Shown piece by piece: positions 24,784-36,848 of a stretch of DNA of 64,000 nucleotides. The stretch's first letter is position 1; each line of letters begins with the position of its first letter. Under the pieces are notes generated by a model. It was not told where the DNA came from. It saw only the letters and a program-made list of their open reading frames with translations, and searched no databases. Made by a program: the position numbers and the translations under genes. This stretch comes from Hawksworthiomyces lignivorus (Eukaryota > Ascomycota > Sordariomycetes > Ophiostomatales > Ophiostomataceae). The stretch covers positions 1 through 64,000 of the forward strand of contig NTMA01000103.1 in the NCBI GenBank assembly GCA_002917075.1, read 5' to 3'.

Positions 24784-27700
24784 TTAAGCCAAAAACTTCG
24801 CCCCTCCTTCTTGCTTGTAGAGCCAGTCCCGGTTGGCGTCAATCATAAAATCGGTTATGTTAAACTCATTGGCGAAAGGAACACTCCCACCGCTGGGAGT
24901 GGCGGTATCGTGCCCTGCAGTGCCTTCTGTAGCGGTTGCCGCGGCGTTATCTTCCACGTGTACACCGATTCCATTGCCTATGTCTGCTGGCACCCCAAAC
25001 GGCAGACGCGGAAAGTTGAAAAAATCAAACACGTCGAGGTACTCCAGTTCGTTTGGCTGCGGCGTCCGCGCTGGTGTTTGACTCGGAAAACGGCTCATAG
25101 CTTGGCCGCCGCTGCCATTTATGCCGCTTTGCGACAAAAATTTTGTGCTGCCGTTGGCGTCCTGTGCAAAGCTGTTCGATATTCGCGCCATTCCGCTGCC
25201 AATGCCTCCCCCATTCGCACCAATACCAGTAACATGCCGTGGTGCCCGGCTTATCAGCAGGTCCAGGTCAAACGCCGTACGCCGCATGTCGGCAAGGATT
25301 TTGACGCTGCTCGGTGTTACGCCATCACCATGTCGTTCGCTGTCGCTATGCTCGTCAAGGACCCGCTGTAGAAGGGCGCAGTACCGGCCGGCCACAGGCC
25401 AATACCGGCCCATGGCGCGCAGTGTATCTACAAAAAAGTATACACGCTGGCTAAGCCTGTGCTCGACCGTTGATCCGTGCACTAGATACAGGCGAGCAGC
25501 AACCCATAACGAGAAGGCAAAGGGTGGGCCAAGCTTTGGCAACAGGTTATTAGCCACGACAAACTCGCACAAAGTGCCAATGTGCTCCACGGCGCTGTGG
25601 CAGCGCTGGCTGGCTGAGTAGCTAGGGGTGAAGATTGGCGAGCGTGTCGTCGGATACGCCGACGAGGAGTGCAGCCGGATCGTGGCCGTGTGATATGTGA
25701 CGTGCAACATGACCCAGCCGCAATTGATGACTTTCGCGCAATTTGGCTGAAACAGTTTGGACATGTTTCCGTATTCACCAGGCAAGCCGACTTTCCACTC
25801 ATTTAGAGTCTGGTCCAGCTCTCGGTAGCGCATTTGCCATTGCTCGACGTCACTCAACGACGAGATGTCGACAGGCTGCTTTAAAAAGTTATGAATCTTG
25901 GTAAGAATTCCCAAGATCTCAATATAATAGCTGAAAGCGCCCAAGTTCTCCGGTTTCCCATTGGCCAAAGGTCCGCCAGATCCGGCTTCGGGTTCAAACC
26001 CATTAGCACCAAGGCCTCCGGGGCCCTCGCTGATTCCCCCACGGGTGTAATCGGTGCGGAAAAGTCGCGTCTCAACTTTTTGGTTCTTTGCCCAGAGATC
26101 GTCGCGGCATGGTAGGGTTCGGTCGATCTCGCGGTCATCTAGTGCAAATTCAAAAGCAGTGGCAATCGTGGCGTACCGATCCAACAGGTAAATGACCCAG
26201 AACAAGCGACGGCGGGATTCTTCCTCGATAAAGTCTTTTGGCTCGGCCAAAATCATAGCTCGCAGAGTATAGATGGACGTGTAGCTAGGTTGAACCGAAA
26301 AGGAATTCGTCTCGACTGCCAGACCAAGCTGCACCACGGCGCGTGTGATCAGCGCCATAATGTTCCATCCAGGAGGACCATTGCTGCTGCCGCAGAAATC
26401 AAGCGCCAAGATAACCATCGCCTGAAGCGCCTTGACTGACGAGTTTTCCATGCCATACAAAAGGACACGCTGCTTGGAGATGTCATGGTAGCGCTGCCGC
26501 TTCTCATCGGTCAGCCGGGCATCCGTGGAAAACCGCAGTGTCGTAGCCACAATCGCGTGCAACAGAACTCGATTCGTCTCATCGGTCATTGATGGCCCAA
26601 AAAGGGCCTCGATTGTCGGACTCCTCTGCAAAAGTGGACACCAAGTGTTGATATGCTTAAAATACAAGTCGACTAAAGCATAGGAGAGGTCATAAGGGGG
26701 CAGATCTTGATCCGAGCTAAGATGTGATTTGCCAGGGCCTAGGTTCATCATTGGAGATGAGGTTGTCGTTCCGCTTCCTGGGGCTGCGGGGGCGCTTGTA
26801 CCGTAGTATTCTCTCGCTGCGGGTGTGGAAAGTGGTGAAGGTTGCGATTGGTGTGATGGCGAAATGCCCGCTATTGGGCCGTTCCCCGCGACTGACGTAT
26901 ATGCCCCCGTGTTAACCATGGACGATGCTGGCGGAGTAATGCCCAAATCCATTGCATGTATGCTTCCACTTCGCCCCGGCATACTAGACGCGGGCCCGGA
27001 TGAAGAATGCCCCGCCGCGAAGGGCCCTGTCGATGGCTTCTGAAGGAACAAAGCTGCTTCGGCCTGCGGCGTATGGCCAGCCTCGCGGTTGAAAAGAGAG
27101 GTTGATGACGTAGGAAGCTCATGCGGAGTACGGTGATCTTCACTGGTCAGACTGGCATTGCTGCCCTGGACGCTGGCCGGGCGGACAGTGGACAAAGCAT
27201 TTGCAAACGCGGTTGGCGGTGGCGGCGGGAGAGTGCTTGGCTGAGCAGAGGGGTCGAACGGCATCTGAAGCACTTCTGAATGCCTCCGCAGGATAGCCTC
27301 TAGCTTGTCAAGACGTGCCTCAAGCTCACGGCCGTAACCAGCACGGAGGCCTGGCTTTTTCCTCTCCTTGTACTCGCAGCTGGCTCCATTGCGACTGCAC
27401 CAGCCACAAGCGGGCTGGCCGCGATCGCATTTTACCTAGGTGACGAGAGGTGAGCATGGTAGGAAGCAGAGTAGGAGGCAGAGAGACACAAATAGATGAC
27501 CAAGATTTCATCAGAGATGAATATGGCTTACTTTTCTTTGTTTGCAAAGTTCGCATCTAGGAATTGTAGCTATGTTAGCCGGCTGCTGCTGTGCTTTCTC
27601 AAGTACTCTCTTCTTGGACGGCGATGCATCCGAGCAGCTGTCATCCGAGTGACAGGCGCATTCAGCATCTGACCCTGCCGCACAAGGGGAATCGCAGGAG

Positions 27701-28085
27701 CTCATGACCGGCACGGAAAAGAAGATCGCGACCAGAGTGGGTAAAGGGCTGCGATGTCCCGGGGTAGTGGTACGCGCGGGGAAGGAAAGAGCAAGTGCAT
27801 TTTAGACGGAGAGAAGGGATTAGGACGGGCAACGGATGAGAAAAGGATAGAACGTGCATATCACATAGAATGGGATGTACATGGCAGGCGACAGCGAAAA
27901 GGGGAGTAGGTAGGCCACTAGCTGGCAGAAAGGTTTGCCAGGCTGGGAGAGCCGGTGAGTGTGGGGAGTATTGGGGATGATCTTGACAAGCGTGAGGAGC
28001 ATCAGATAACCAAAAGAAAAGAAGAACGTACGAGACAGAAATGGGTCGTTTCCGCTTGCCGCCCCGCGAGACATCTTGGACGTCA

Positions 28086-28120
<35 letters not shown>

Positions 28121-28342
28121 ACGTTCGTCGCCGCTGTTGCCGTCGGCGCTGTCCGAGTCCTGAAGCTTCTGTTCCTGCTGCTCCTGGTGGTGCTTTGCCA
28201 GGACCTGCTGTTGTCGATCTGCAGATTGCTGGGAGCGGTGTTGGTGATGGTGAGCTTGTCGCGCAAGGGTTGCTGGTGTGCTTGCGGCTGCCTTTCCTGC
28301 AGCTGCGGCGCCCACAGCAGCGCCACCTGAATCCGACCGCAT
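24784..28342 (-). CDS. Zn2Cys6 transcription factor with fungal-trans domain
   Basis: The CDS is complement(join(24784..27435,27532..27556,28032..28342)), 995 aa. The N-terminal exon is Ala-, His/Gln- and Gly-Asp-rich and ends GKRKRPISVS. It joins a 25-nt exon coding CELCKQRK and then VKCDRG, completing a CX2CX6CX6CX2CX6C binuclear zinc cluster at residues 105-132. A linker and a short coiled coil (RELEARLDKLEAIL) follow. After a long Ser/Pro-rich stretch comes the fungal-specific regulatory domain at about 365-600 (for example ESRRRLFWVIYLLDRY). It should bind CGG-type sites; targets are unknown. The start at 28342 has a strong context (GCCGCCATGC). An alternative first exon starting at ATG 27705 also reads into CELC and would give a shorter N-terminus. 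Confidence 0.88.
28088..28119 (-). repeat. (GCCGTC)n microsatellite coding Gly-Asp repeat
   Basis: Hexanucleotide repeat inside the first exon of the zinc-cluster gene. It encodes alternating Asp and Gly. Confidence 0.9.
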
Positions 28343-30360
28343 GGCGGCAGCATGCAATGGGAAGGAAGGACGGTAAGCAAAGCAGGATAACGGCACAAAG
28401 CTCGGGAGAATTCAGCTCGAAAGCCCCAGGAGCTGTGATGCAGCCAGCTTCTCTCGGTTTCACCTCCTTGCTCCTCCTCGGGTTTTTTTGTCGCGATAGC
28501 CAGGTCTGGGGAATTAAAAGAAAAGGAGGAGCCACAAGCAGTTTGAAAAAAGGCACAGGGTGGACTTTTGGCGCTATCCAAGAGCCACAGTCACGGTCAG
28601 AAGGAACATCGAAAGCTAGATAGAGGGGAGAAAGCGACCGTGTAAGACGGCGAAGTGGGGCGCTGTCTGCTGTGTCGCTTTTTCTGGTCCAAATAGCAAT
28701 TGAAACGGTTTTCCTGCCGGTGTTTTCGGGATAATGTTGTGTGGACGAGCGGCTGTAGCAGCTTTTTTCACAGAATAACCCGAGGGCTCCTGGGGGCTCC
28801 TCATTTTCAAAGGTAGGGCATGCTGTTTAGCAGCAGCAAAGCGCCAGCCAACAGAGACCACGTGAACTAGAGGAAAGCGGAGAGAGAAAGAGGAGAAAGA
28901 AGATCTCCTGGCGCCTTGAGAAAGCATCTAATACTCCGGCTTTCTCCACTCCACAAAACCGACGCGACCGGTTTGCCTTGGTTGAATTTGGGGACAGCAG
29001 TTTCGGTTGTAGCGTGGGTTAAGGACAAGAGGAAAGAGCATGGAGAAAGGACGTGCAAAAGTGGATCCGTGGTCCTTTTTGTGGTGACCTGGGATGGAGC
29101 AGCATTGGCTAACTCGGCTTGCGGTTTAGCACACACCGGATGACATGTGGGCGGAAATCTGGCACATGCAAGCAAAGACTGCCTAGGTCACGCCTTCATA
29201 CTTGTACCAAGAGCATCTTTCAATTGCCCTCCTCTTTTCTTGCGCGTGCTGTCAGACAATGTGGAGGTGCAGAGAAGCAGTATACGAGATCCGAACATCA
29301 TCCATCGCAATTGGCGCTTGTAATGATTCAATTGAAGGGTTTCCTTTTCACTCTACCATGACCCTCTTCGCTACCCCTCTCTCGAGCTGTGAAGAGAGGC
29401 TTTAATGAGCTCCACTCAAACTGGTATACTGAAACACGCATGCAGTAATAATATTTACTCGTACGTGTACGCCTCGGGTAACTGCAGCACCTTGCCTCTT
29501 CAGTCTCGAGATGATGTGTTCGCCCTTTGGCTGTTGTTCTGGGCTATCTCTTCTTTTCAGAGGCCCTTCAAAGGCCCGACTGGCTAGTCTGATAAAGGAG
29601 CGTCTTGGTAAACGCATATCCCTTTTGCGCATTTTTGCCGCGCTTTCCTCAATTGACCGATCTGCCCCGTTAATACTCGCAGGTCTTTCTGCGTTTTCAT
29701 GCATGTCGGCGAGATGCAACCTCGCCATTCACTTCAAGAGAGATGCTGCAGCAAGAAGGCAGTCAATCGGAGGAAGCGGTTCTCAAGACCTTAACTAGAC
29801 AATGCCTGAAAGAGAAAATAAAGAAACTCTAAGCTTCGAAGTGGGTCTTGGATTTTGAAGCTATTGGCCTCTGTCGGTGTATCAACGACCGACAAAAAGT
29901 CATCAAACTGTCCTGTGCCTACTTGCACACCTTACAGCTCTTTGTGCCTCCTTAGATGGGTGTTCCCTGTCGCAATGATGGAAACGTTATCTCTTCCTTC
30001 TTCCTGTTTTGTAACACAGGATATCCATATGCACAGAAAAGATTAGTGCGTCCGTAGAAATGGAACGATAAGTTTGTAGCGGGCTTCCTTTTTCTCTTGG
30101 CGAAGTCGGCAACAGCTCGTCACAGGATAACCAGATATCTCTTAGGGCTTTGTTCTTCTTTCATACAACCCCAAAAGCTAAGGCTCTTATTATATTTCTT
30201 TCTCTATTCCCATAAAACGCTTTCTCTCACCTTTTACTTATTCTTTTTGCGTTCTATAATTTTAAGCAGTTGGTTCTCCTTCCGCTGTATATACTTCCAA
30301 ATCACCTGACCAGCTGCCGAAGCCACACATTGTTGACTCAGGACCATTGCATACTATACG
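28343..30360. other. Divergent intergenic region, 2 kb
   Basis: This is the shared upstream region of the zinc-cluster regulator (minus) and L-rhamnonate dehydratase (plus). No gene is supportable. The last 200 bp before 30361 are T-rich, as in a fungal leader. Confidence 0.45.
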
Positions 30361-31971
30361 ATGGCGTCTATCAGGGAGTTTCCCACGATCAAAGCCGTGC
30401 GGTCCTTTGTGATTGCTGGCGTCGGTGCTGGTTCGTTGCGCTCATCTTTTGCAGAAGCTCCTCTCACGCCGTAGCTGACCCCATATCCAGGAGGCGATTA
30501 CCACAATGTCAATGGCGGCCATTGGTGAGAGAAAAGACAACCTCAATCGCAAAGCATCTTCTGCTTCACCTTGCTGACAGCGCCCCGACAGGTTGATTGA
30601 CACGCCAATCTCCACCCCGTCTTCGATCTGGGAAAAATACCGTGCTTCGCGGACGAGCTGGGGAATCAACGTCCTTGGCTCATTTTTCGTCGAAATTGAG
30701 GCTTCTGACGGGACCGTGGGCTTTGCGACCGGTTTCGGAGGTGAGAGGCTGCCCTGTTGCTTTTCCATTCGCCATGCAGGCAGACCACCAAGAGATGAGG
30801 GACTGACATGCAACCCCAAACTGCAGGGCCGCCAGCGTGCTGGCTTGTGCATCAGCACTTTGAGCGTTTCCTGATTGGGGCGGATCCCCGGAACACAAAC
30901 ATCTTGTTCGAGCAGATGTACCGCTCGTCCATGTTCTATGGTCGCAAGGGTCTTCCGGTGGCTGTGATCTCGGTGATCGACCTGGCGCTGTGGGATCTTC
31001 TGGGCAAGATCCGCAATGAGCCGGTGTACCGCCTCATCGGCGGCGCCACAAAGGACCGCATCAACTTCTACTGCACCGGCCCGAATGCGGTGGCAGCCAA
31101 AGATATGGGCTTCTGGGGCGCCAAGGTCCCGCTGCCGTACTGCCCCGAAGAAGGCGCGGCGGGCCTGCGCAAGAATGTGGAGTTCCTGCGCAAGCACCGC
31201 GAGTCTGTCGGCCCCGACTTCCCCATCATGGTCGACTGCTACATGTCCCTAAATGTGCCCTATACTATTGAGATCGTCGAGGCGTGCAAGGATCTGAATC
31301 TAAACTGGTGGGAGGAGTGCTTGTCGCCCGACGACACAGACGGCTTTGAGCAGCTCAAGCGCGCACACCCCAAGATGAAGTTCACCACGGGCGAGCACGA
31401 ATACTCGCGCTATGGCTTCCGCAAGCTGATCGAGGGCCGGAACATCGACATCATCCAGCCGGACGTGATGTGGCTCGGCGGCCTCACGGAGCTTCTCCGC
31501 GTGAGCGCCCTCGCAGCAGCCTACGACATCCCCGTCGTGCCGCACGCCAGCGGACCTTACAGCTACCATTTTGTCATCTCTCAGCCCAACACGCCGTTCC
31601 AGGAATACCTCGCCAACTCGCCCGACGGCAAGAGCGTGCTGCCTGTATTCGGCGACCTGTTCCTGGATGAGCCGATTCCCACAAAGGGCTTCTTGACGAC
31701 GGCCGACCTCGACAAGCCGGGCTTCGGTCTTACTCTCAACGCGGCAGCGCGCCACAAGCTCATTCCTTCCAACTACCTTCTGACACCGCCACCACAAGCA
31801 CCACTCAGCGCTCCGAAAGAAGAGGCTCCAAAGGAAGAGGCTGCAAATGGAGAGGCTGCAAACGGAGAGGCTGCAAACGGAGAGGCTCCAAACGGAGAGG
31901 AGGAAAAGAAGGAAAACGGCACCGTCATAGAGCAAGTCACAAAGAAGGTAGAACAGCTGACGACAGAATAG
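30361..31971 (+). CDS. L-rhamnonate dehydratase (enolase superfamily)
   Basis: The CDS is join(30361..30430,30491..30524,30592..30740,30827..31971), 465 aa. It dehydrates L-rhamnonate to 2-keto-3-deoxy-L-rhamnonate in the fungal oxidative rhamnose pathway. The small second exon supplies GDYHNVNGGHW, and the third supplies DTPIST and YRASRTSWG, all typical of this group. The mandelate-racemase-type active site is visible: metal ligands Asp221 (MVDCYM), Glu247 (NWWEE) and Glu274 (TTGEHEY), and the general base His324 (VPHASGPY). After the barrel, an unusual tail of about 60 residues carries Asn-Gly-Glu-Ala repeats and ends in a charged helix. The other rhamnose-pathway enzymes are not in this window. 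Confidence 0.93.
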
Positions 31972-33945
31972 GTGAGGTAAGTCAGTGAAGATCTTGCCGT
32001 GCCTTCGTGGAGATTGATACCCAGCGGTACAATGGAATGGATTGATGTTTTTTTACATGCCAAAGGGTGAATTGCCTCAGTTCTACGGAGCATTGAATTG
32101 CAGAAAATACAAGACAATACAATAATACAATGGTATACGCCGTGTTTGAGATGCGAGGAGGAGCAACTATACCTATAACTGTCGGCGACGGAGATTTTGC
32201 CGCTATTTAGAAATAACTGGTTTTGCTCGACATGAGAGTCTCTCGTTGCTGTCGTCTGCCTCGAAGCCAGAGCTCCACCTTCTGCACAAAACACATTGGC
32301 AAGGGAGAATCAGCAATTAAAATCCATGGCAAACATGTGATTGCGAGAACGCCGCAGAAACAATCTCTAATGGCGTCACATGGGTGTATCGTACCCGTAG
32401 GGAGCATTTTCTGGGAAAAAAAAGATCAATTGTGGTGGGGAGAGGCGGGGCAGGCAAGCCGTGTAACACTCTAAGGGCGGCGTTGCTACTCAGTATGAGA
32501 TACGTGATCTCGACATACACACTGTTCCACGAACAGCCATGACCTTCCGGATTGGGCAGTTGGATCTCCTGAAGTGGTGCTATTGGATTGGACAATCCCC
32601 ATTTCATTAAGAGTCTTTGACAGCTATGCTCTCGGATCAAACGAAACCCCATGAAAGTCAGGACAGCATCCCTTTACCTGAGGATATTCATTCAATGTGG
32701 ATGGAATGCACGGATATGGCTTTTGGCGCCCACCCAGGGTCTTATTATTTGCGCAAAATGACATTTGCATAGAAATCTCCAAAGTGCCAGTTTTAGACTC
32801 GCAGTCTTATTAGAATTACGACAAATATTTTAGATTCTAATAGACCCTTGCTTCACATATATCGCAAAAAAGGGAGATTGAAGACGAAGGCGGGAACAAG
32901 AGAGGAAGGAGAAGTAGCAAATATTAGTGTGGATGAGTTAGTCTCCATGCGAACAGGCGGGTTAAATAAAGCTGGATATTGCATATACGGAGAACACGTC
33001 CAAGAAAGAAGAAAACGCCGTAATATATTCCGGATATTAGACTGCATGACAACACAAGCCGTGTCGATCTCTCCCATTCCCCGCGCCGTTCCTTCTGTTC
33101 TTTTCTGTCTTTCCGGTTGTTCGGTGTCTTTCCTGATCTGACATTTGAGTACCTACATGACAAAGCAAAGGCAAACCGAGAAGACGAGACCAACAGAACG
33201 AATAGAAGAGAGGGATGATGCCAGAGGCAGATTTACAAGGCAGAGAAGATATTCTCCTCAGGGATGGAGTCACTCATAGCGATCCAACATCATTTCCCCT
33301 TCTCTTTCCGAGAAATTAACTCACACTTGGCATCATGATGTCCAATTGTCTTTTTCCTCTTTTGCTGCCGTAGCTGCTGCTATATATGAGTTGCGCCGTC
33401 GACCAGCGTAAGTCTCAATCAAAATCAACAACAAGCTGCCCCGTTGGTTGATGTGCTTCTGATCTAGAAACGAATGAATACATTACTTCGTTTACGCACC
33501 GCAGGGTTTGGTCAATGAACGTGTCATGGAATCTCCAACAGCAAGTGCCATTGTAACCCTCCGCAAATGACGATCTGCTCCCCTCCACCTGACCTGTTTT
33601 CCAGGTTACAAGATGCAGGCAAGTCGCGGCTCTAGAATAGAAAAGAATCCATACCTATATGTGTTGGATTCGTAACTTAAAATACTATTTATTATATTGG
33701 CGAGCTTCAAAAAAGGTTTAAAAAGAGCCGGGAGGTAAAATTGAAAGAGAGCGGGAACTTTCTGGAGCCGGAACCTCCACTTTCTCGCTCTCTATTTTTC
33801 TGCCTCCTTTCTCTCCATATTTTTCAAGTTGCTCTATTTTCGAAGATAGACTCAATTCTCTTGCCTCAATTTCTCAATAGCTGTCTGTTTGCATTCAGCT
33901 TCGGGATCCACTGCTGTAGCTGGCGACTGAATTGCAGCAGCGGCC
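31972..33945. other. Intergenic, 2 kb, no supportable gene
   Basis: AT-rich 3' flank of the dehydratase followed by the upstream region of the mannosidase gene. Short frames on both strands show no recognised motif. Confidence 0.45.
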
Positions 33946-35610
33946 ATGACACCACACACATACCGTGTGGTAGGAGGCATTTTGGCATGTCTCTTCATAT
34001 CTTCGGGGTCTCGCGTGGCTGCCCAGTCCAGCTGTCCGGACTACTCGTCTTACTCGACACAGCAGCATCCACCTCTAAGCAATGGCTCCTACCAGCTGGG
34101 CTACATGCGGCCGGCTCAGGCTTGCCGCACCTTCAACTCGTCTGACGTCGAAGCCGTCATCACATCAATGAAGGACAGCATTGCCGACCCGGACCTGTAT
34201 AGGCTCTTTGTCAATGCGTTTCCCAACACGGTTGACACGGCCATCCGCTGGAAAGGCGTGGCCGCCGACAACCCTGACGAAGAGCTGACCTTTGTTATCA
34301 CCGGCGACATCAACGCCATGTGGCTACGCGACTCTGCCAACCAGATGCAGTCCTATCGCTCGCTGCTGAAGCCTTCCAACAACTCGCAGAGCTTAGCCTC
34401 GCTTTACCGCGGCGTCATTAACCTGCAAGCCCGCTACTTGCTGCAGTCGCCCTACTGCAACAGCTTCCAGCCGCCCGTGGAGTCGGGCATTGGTCCTGCG
34501 ACCAACGGTGCCGCCGCTGATGACAGCGTGACACCCCATTACAACGCCACCGAAGTGTTCGAGTGCAAGTATGAGCTCGACAGCCTCGCCGCATTCCTCG
34601 AGGTGTCCGCCGACTACTACCACGCTACGAGCGACATCGCCTTCTTTGGCCGGTTCAGGTGGCTCGACGCCTTGCAGGCCGTCCTCAAAACGGCTACCGA
34701 CATGATGACGCCTACTTACGGCGGCAACGGCACCGTGCTCGTTTCGCCTTACACGTTCACCCGCATGACCACGCGATCCACGGAGACGCTGGCCAACGAC
34801 GGCCTTGGCAGTCCCGTCGCTGCTGGCACGGGTCTCATTCGCTCGGCGTTCCGCCCCAGCGACGACAGTACCATCCTCCAGTTGTTCATCCCCGCCAACA
34901 TGATGTTTTCGCACTACCTTGAGCAGACGGCCAAAATCCTCGACCGCTTGGGCGGTCAGGCGCCGAAAGGCCTGGCTTTCCGCATGCACGGCTTTGCGGC
35001 AGAGCTCCGTGCCGCAATCCTGCGCCACGGCATCGTTTCGAGCCCTACCGCGGATCACGCGCCGGTGTACGCCTACGAGGTCGACGGCTTCGGCTCCTCG
35101 ATCCAGATGGACGATGCCAACATCCCCAGCCTGCTGTCTGCACCATTCTTTGGGTTTACCAGCATCAACGACCCCGTGTACCAAAACACTCGCGCTGTGA
35201 TTCTGTCGGAGACATCAGGCCCGAACAAATACAACACCAATCCGTATTTTATGCACGGTCCCGTGATCAGTAGCGTCGGCGGACCCCATCAAGGTCCGGG
35301 ATGGGCGTGGCCGATGGCCAGCATCGTGCGCATCCTGACGAGCGACGACGACGACGAGATTGCAGACCAGCTGCAGGCGCTTGTCAGCAGCACCAACGGC
35401 CTAGGGTTGATCCACGAGAGCATCAACACGTTCGACCCATCGCGTTGGACACGACAATGGTACGTTCTCATATATATTACCTGCCGTCCTTCAACTGCCA
35501 TGGCTAACAACTCAATTAGGTTTTCTTGGGTCAATGGATTATTTGGCCAGATGATTCTCGATTTGAAGGAGAGGAAGCCAGACCTATTGCAACGCAGTTA
35601 CCAACCATAA
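33946..35610 (+). CDS. Secreted GH125 exo-alpha-1,6-mannosidase
   Basis: The CDS is join(33946..35459,35520..35610), 534 aa. GH125 (formerly DUF1237) enzymes release mannose from alpha-1,6-linked mannosides by an inverting, metal-independent mechanism. A signal peptide (about residues 1-26, ending SRVAAQ) predicts secretion. Family landmarks are TGDINAMWLRDSANQ, FECKYELDSL, YEVDGFGSSIQMDD, APFFGF and GPGWAWPM. Several N-glycosylation sequons (for example NGSY, NNSQ, NATE) fit an extracellular glycoprotein. The single intron (GTACGT, GCTAAC branch, TTAG) is 60 nt and has no in-frame stop. Removing it gives RQWFSWVNGLFG, as expected for the family. The plus-strand ATG lies in a good context (GGCCATGA). 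Confidence 0.92.
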   Translation: MTPHTYRVVGGILACLFISSGSRVAAQSSCPDYSSYSTQQHPPLSNGSYQLGYMRPAQACRTFNSSDVEAVITSMKDSIADPDLYRLFVNAFPNTVDTAIRWKGVAADNPDEELTFVITGDINAMWLRDSANQMQSYRSLLKPSNNSQSLASLYRGVINLQARYLLQSPYCNSFQPPVESGIGPATNGAAADDSVTPHYNATEVFECKYELDSLAAFLEVSADYYHATSDIAFFGRFRWLDALQAVLKTATDMMTPTYGGNGTVLVSPYTFTRMTTRSTETLANDGLGSPVAAGTGLIRSAFRPSDDSTILQLFIPANMMFSHYLEQTAKILDRLGGQAPKGLAFRMHGFAAELRAAILRHGIVSSPTADHAPVYAYEVDGFGSSIQMDDANIPSLLSAPFFGFTSINDPVYQNTRAVILSETSGPNKYNTNPYFMHGPVISSVGGPHQGPGWAWPMASIVRILTSDDDDEIADQLQALVSSTNGLGLIHESINTFDPSRWTRQWYVLIYITCRPSTAMANNSIRFSWVNGLFGQMILDLKERKPDLLQRSYQP

Positions 35611-36848
35611 CAAACAGAGTAGAAACTGAAATAGGTCTTAAAAACGGGGCTATGCACGTTAAAAAGAAGATAAACTGAGAAATGAAATTGAGATATGCAT
35701 CATTTTGACTATCAAATCATTCTTCTGCCACTCGTCTAGGAGCATATCTTCATATGGAAGTCGAAAGGCTCGCCCACTGTATCTTCAGGTGCCTTGCCAT
35801 TGAAGTCTGTATAAAAGCAATGATGTTTGGCGAGGCTCGGCAAGAGGGAGAAAATAGCCGCACTGATGTTCGTCTTGGAAAAGCAAGACGTATATTTCCG
35901 GACATCCACAGTCTCCCTCCTTTTTCAAAAAGAAATCTGATAGCATAGCTGAAGGCGACCTACAACAAATAAACCTATCTCTAAGCTACTTCTGATGGAT
36001 CCATCAGCTTTCCTTACGAGCCTGATAAACCCCGCACACACTAAGATGGCTAACGCCGCCGTCGTCCGTTTTGGCTACGGCGTTAATATGAGGAGATTTA
36101 GCAATCCCACAAAATAGCCATTGCGGGGAGCAGCTCCCGAAGCTCTTGTCACTAGACGTGTGTGGCCTTTCATTTGTTCATAGAAGCCGAAATCCTGGAA
36201 AATCGTATCCCGGAGAAGCTCGACAGCTTTAGTATGACCTCGACCGTTCAACTTGATCGCCACACATTCACTCCTTACGGTTGTAGAAGATGAACGAAGG
36301 AAACCCTTCCCCTCATTCGAACCCCCCCCCCCTTTACCTCTTTGCCATGCTATCATCCTTATGTTCCCCCTTTTTTGGCATTATTTCGTATTTATTTCGG
36401 TTCACGTTCTCCTTACGCCAGGGTGCCTGCTCCGTACGTAGATGTCCTTTAGTTCAAACTCTCTCTCTGCCTGCCGCATAGCCTTCCAGCCATTGCAAGG
36501 ACTGTCTCTGCCGGAAGGCAATCCGAGAGGCCGTTACTGTTTTTTGTAATCATTTGATCTTCTTTCCCATAGATGGATATGTGAGGAGTTCATACATAGC
36601 TAAGCATAAACATGTCCTTGTCGCCTATTTGTACGCAAGGGATGCCGTATTTTTATCAACCTTGTCTTTTTTGATTAGATGTTATTATTTTCTTTAATTC
36701 TCTAAACTGATGCCCCTGGTACGGTCACCTTTCCCAATATAATCCAAAAGGTCTCCTATCTGCGTGGGTAAAACTAGGGACGCCGTACTAGTATCTGCTT
36801 TTCAAGACACCTAATCAGACAATCACTTCTCCTCGTCCTTCTGACAGC
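35611..36848. other. Intergenic, 1.2 kb
   Basis: AT-rich with a cytosine run near 36321. No gene is supportable. The final T/C-rich stretch is the likely leader of the dehydrogenase. Confidence 0.45.

Noticed and set aside
27662..28396. Single 244-codon reading of the regulator's first exon through the intron
   Set aside because: Beyond KRPISVS it becomes a T/C-coded sequence without similarity; splicing to the CELC microexon restores the zinc cluster and is far better supported.
30442..31197. 251-codon minus-strand frame opposite the rhamnonate dehydratase gene
   Set aside because: Shadow frame; it crosses introns of the real gene and has no domain.
36310..36335. Possible tRNA B-box near TTCGAACCCC
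   Set aside because: It runs into a long cytosine tract and no A-box or cloverleaf can be drawn around it.
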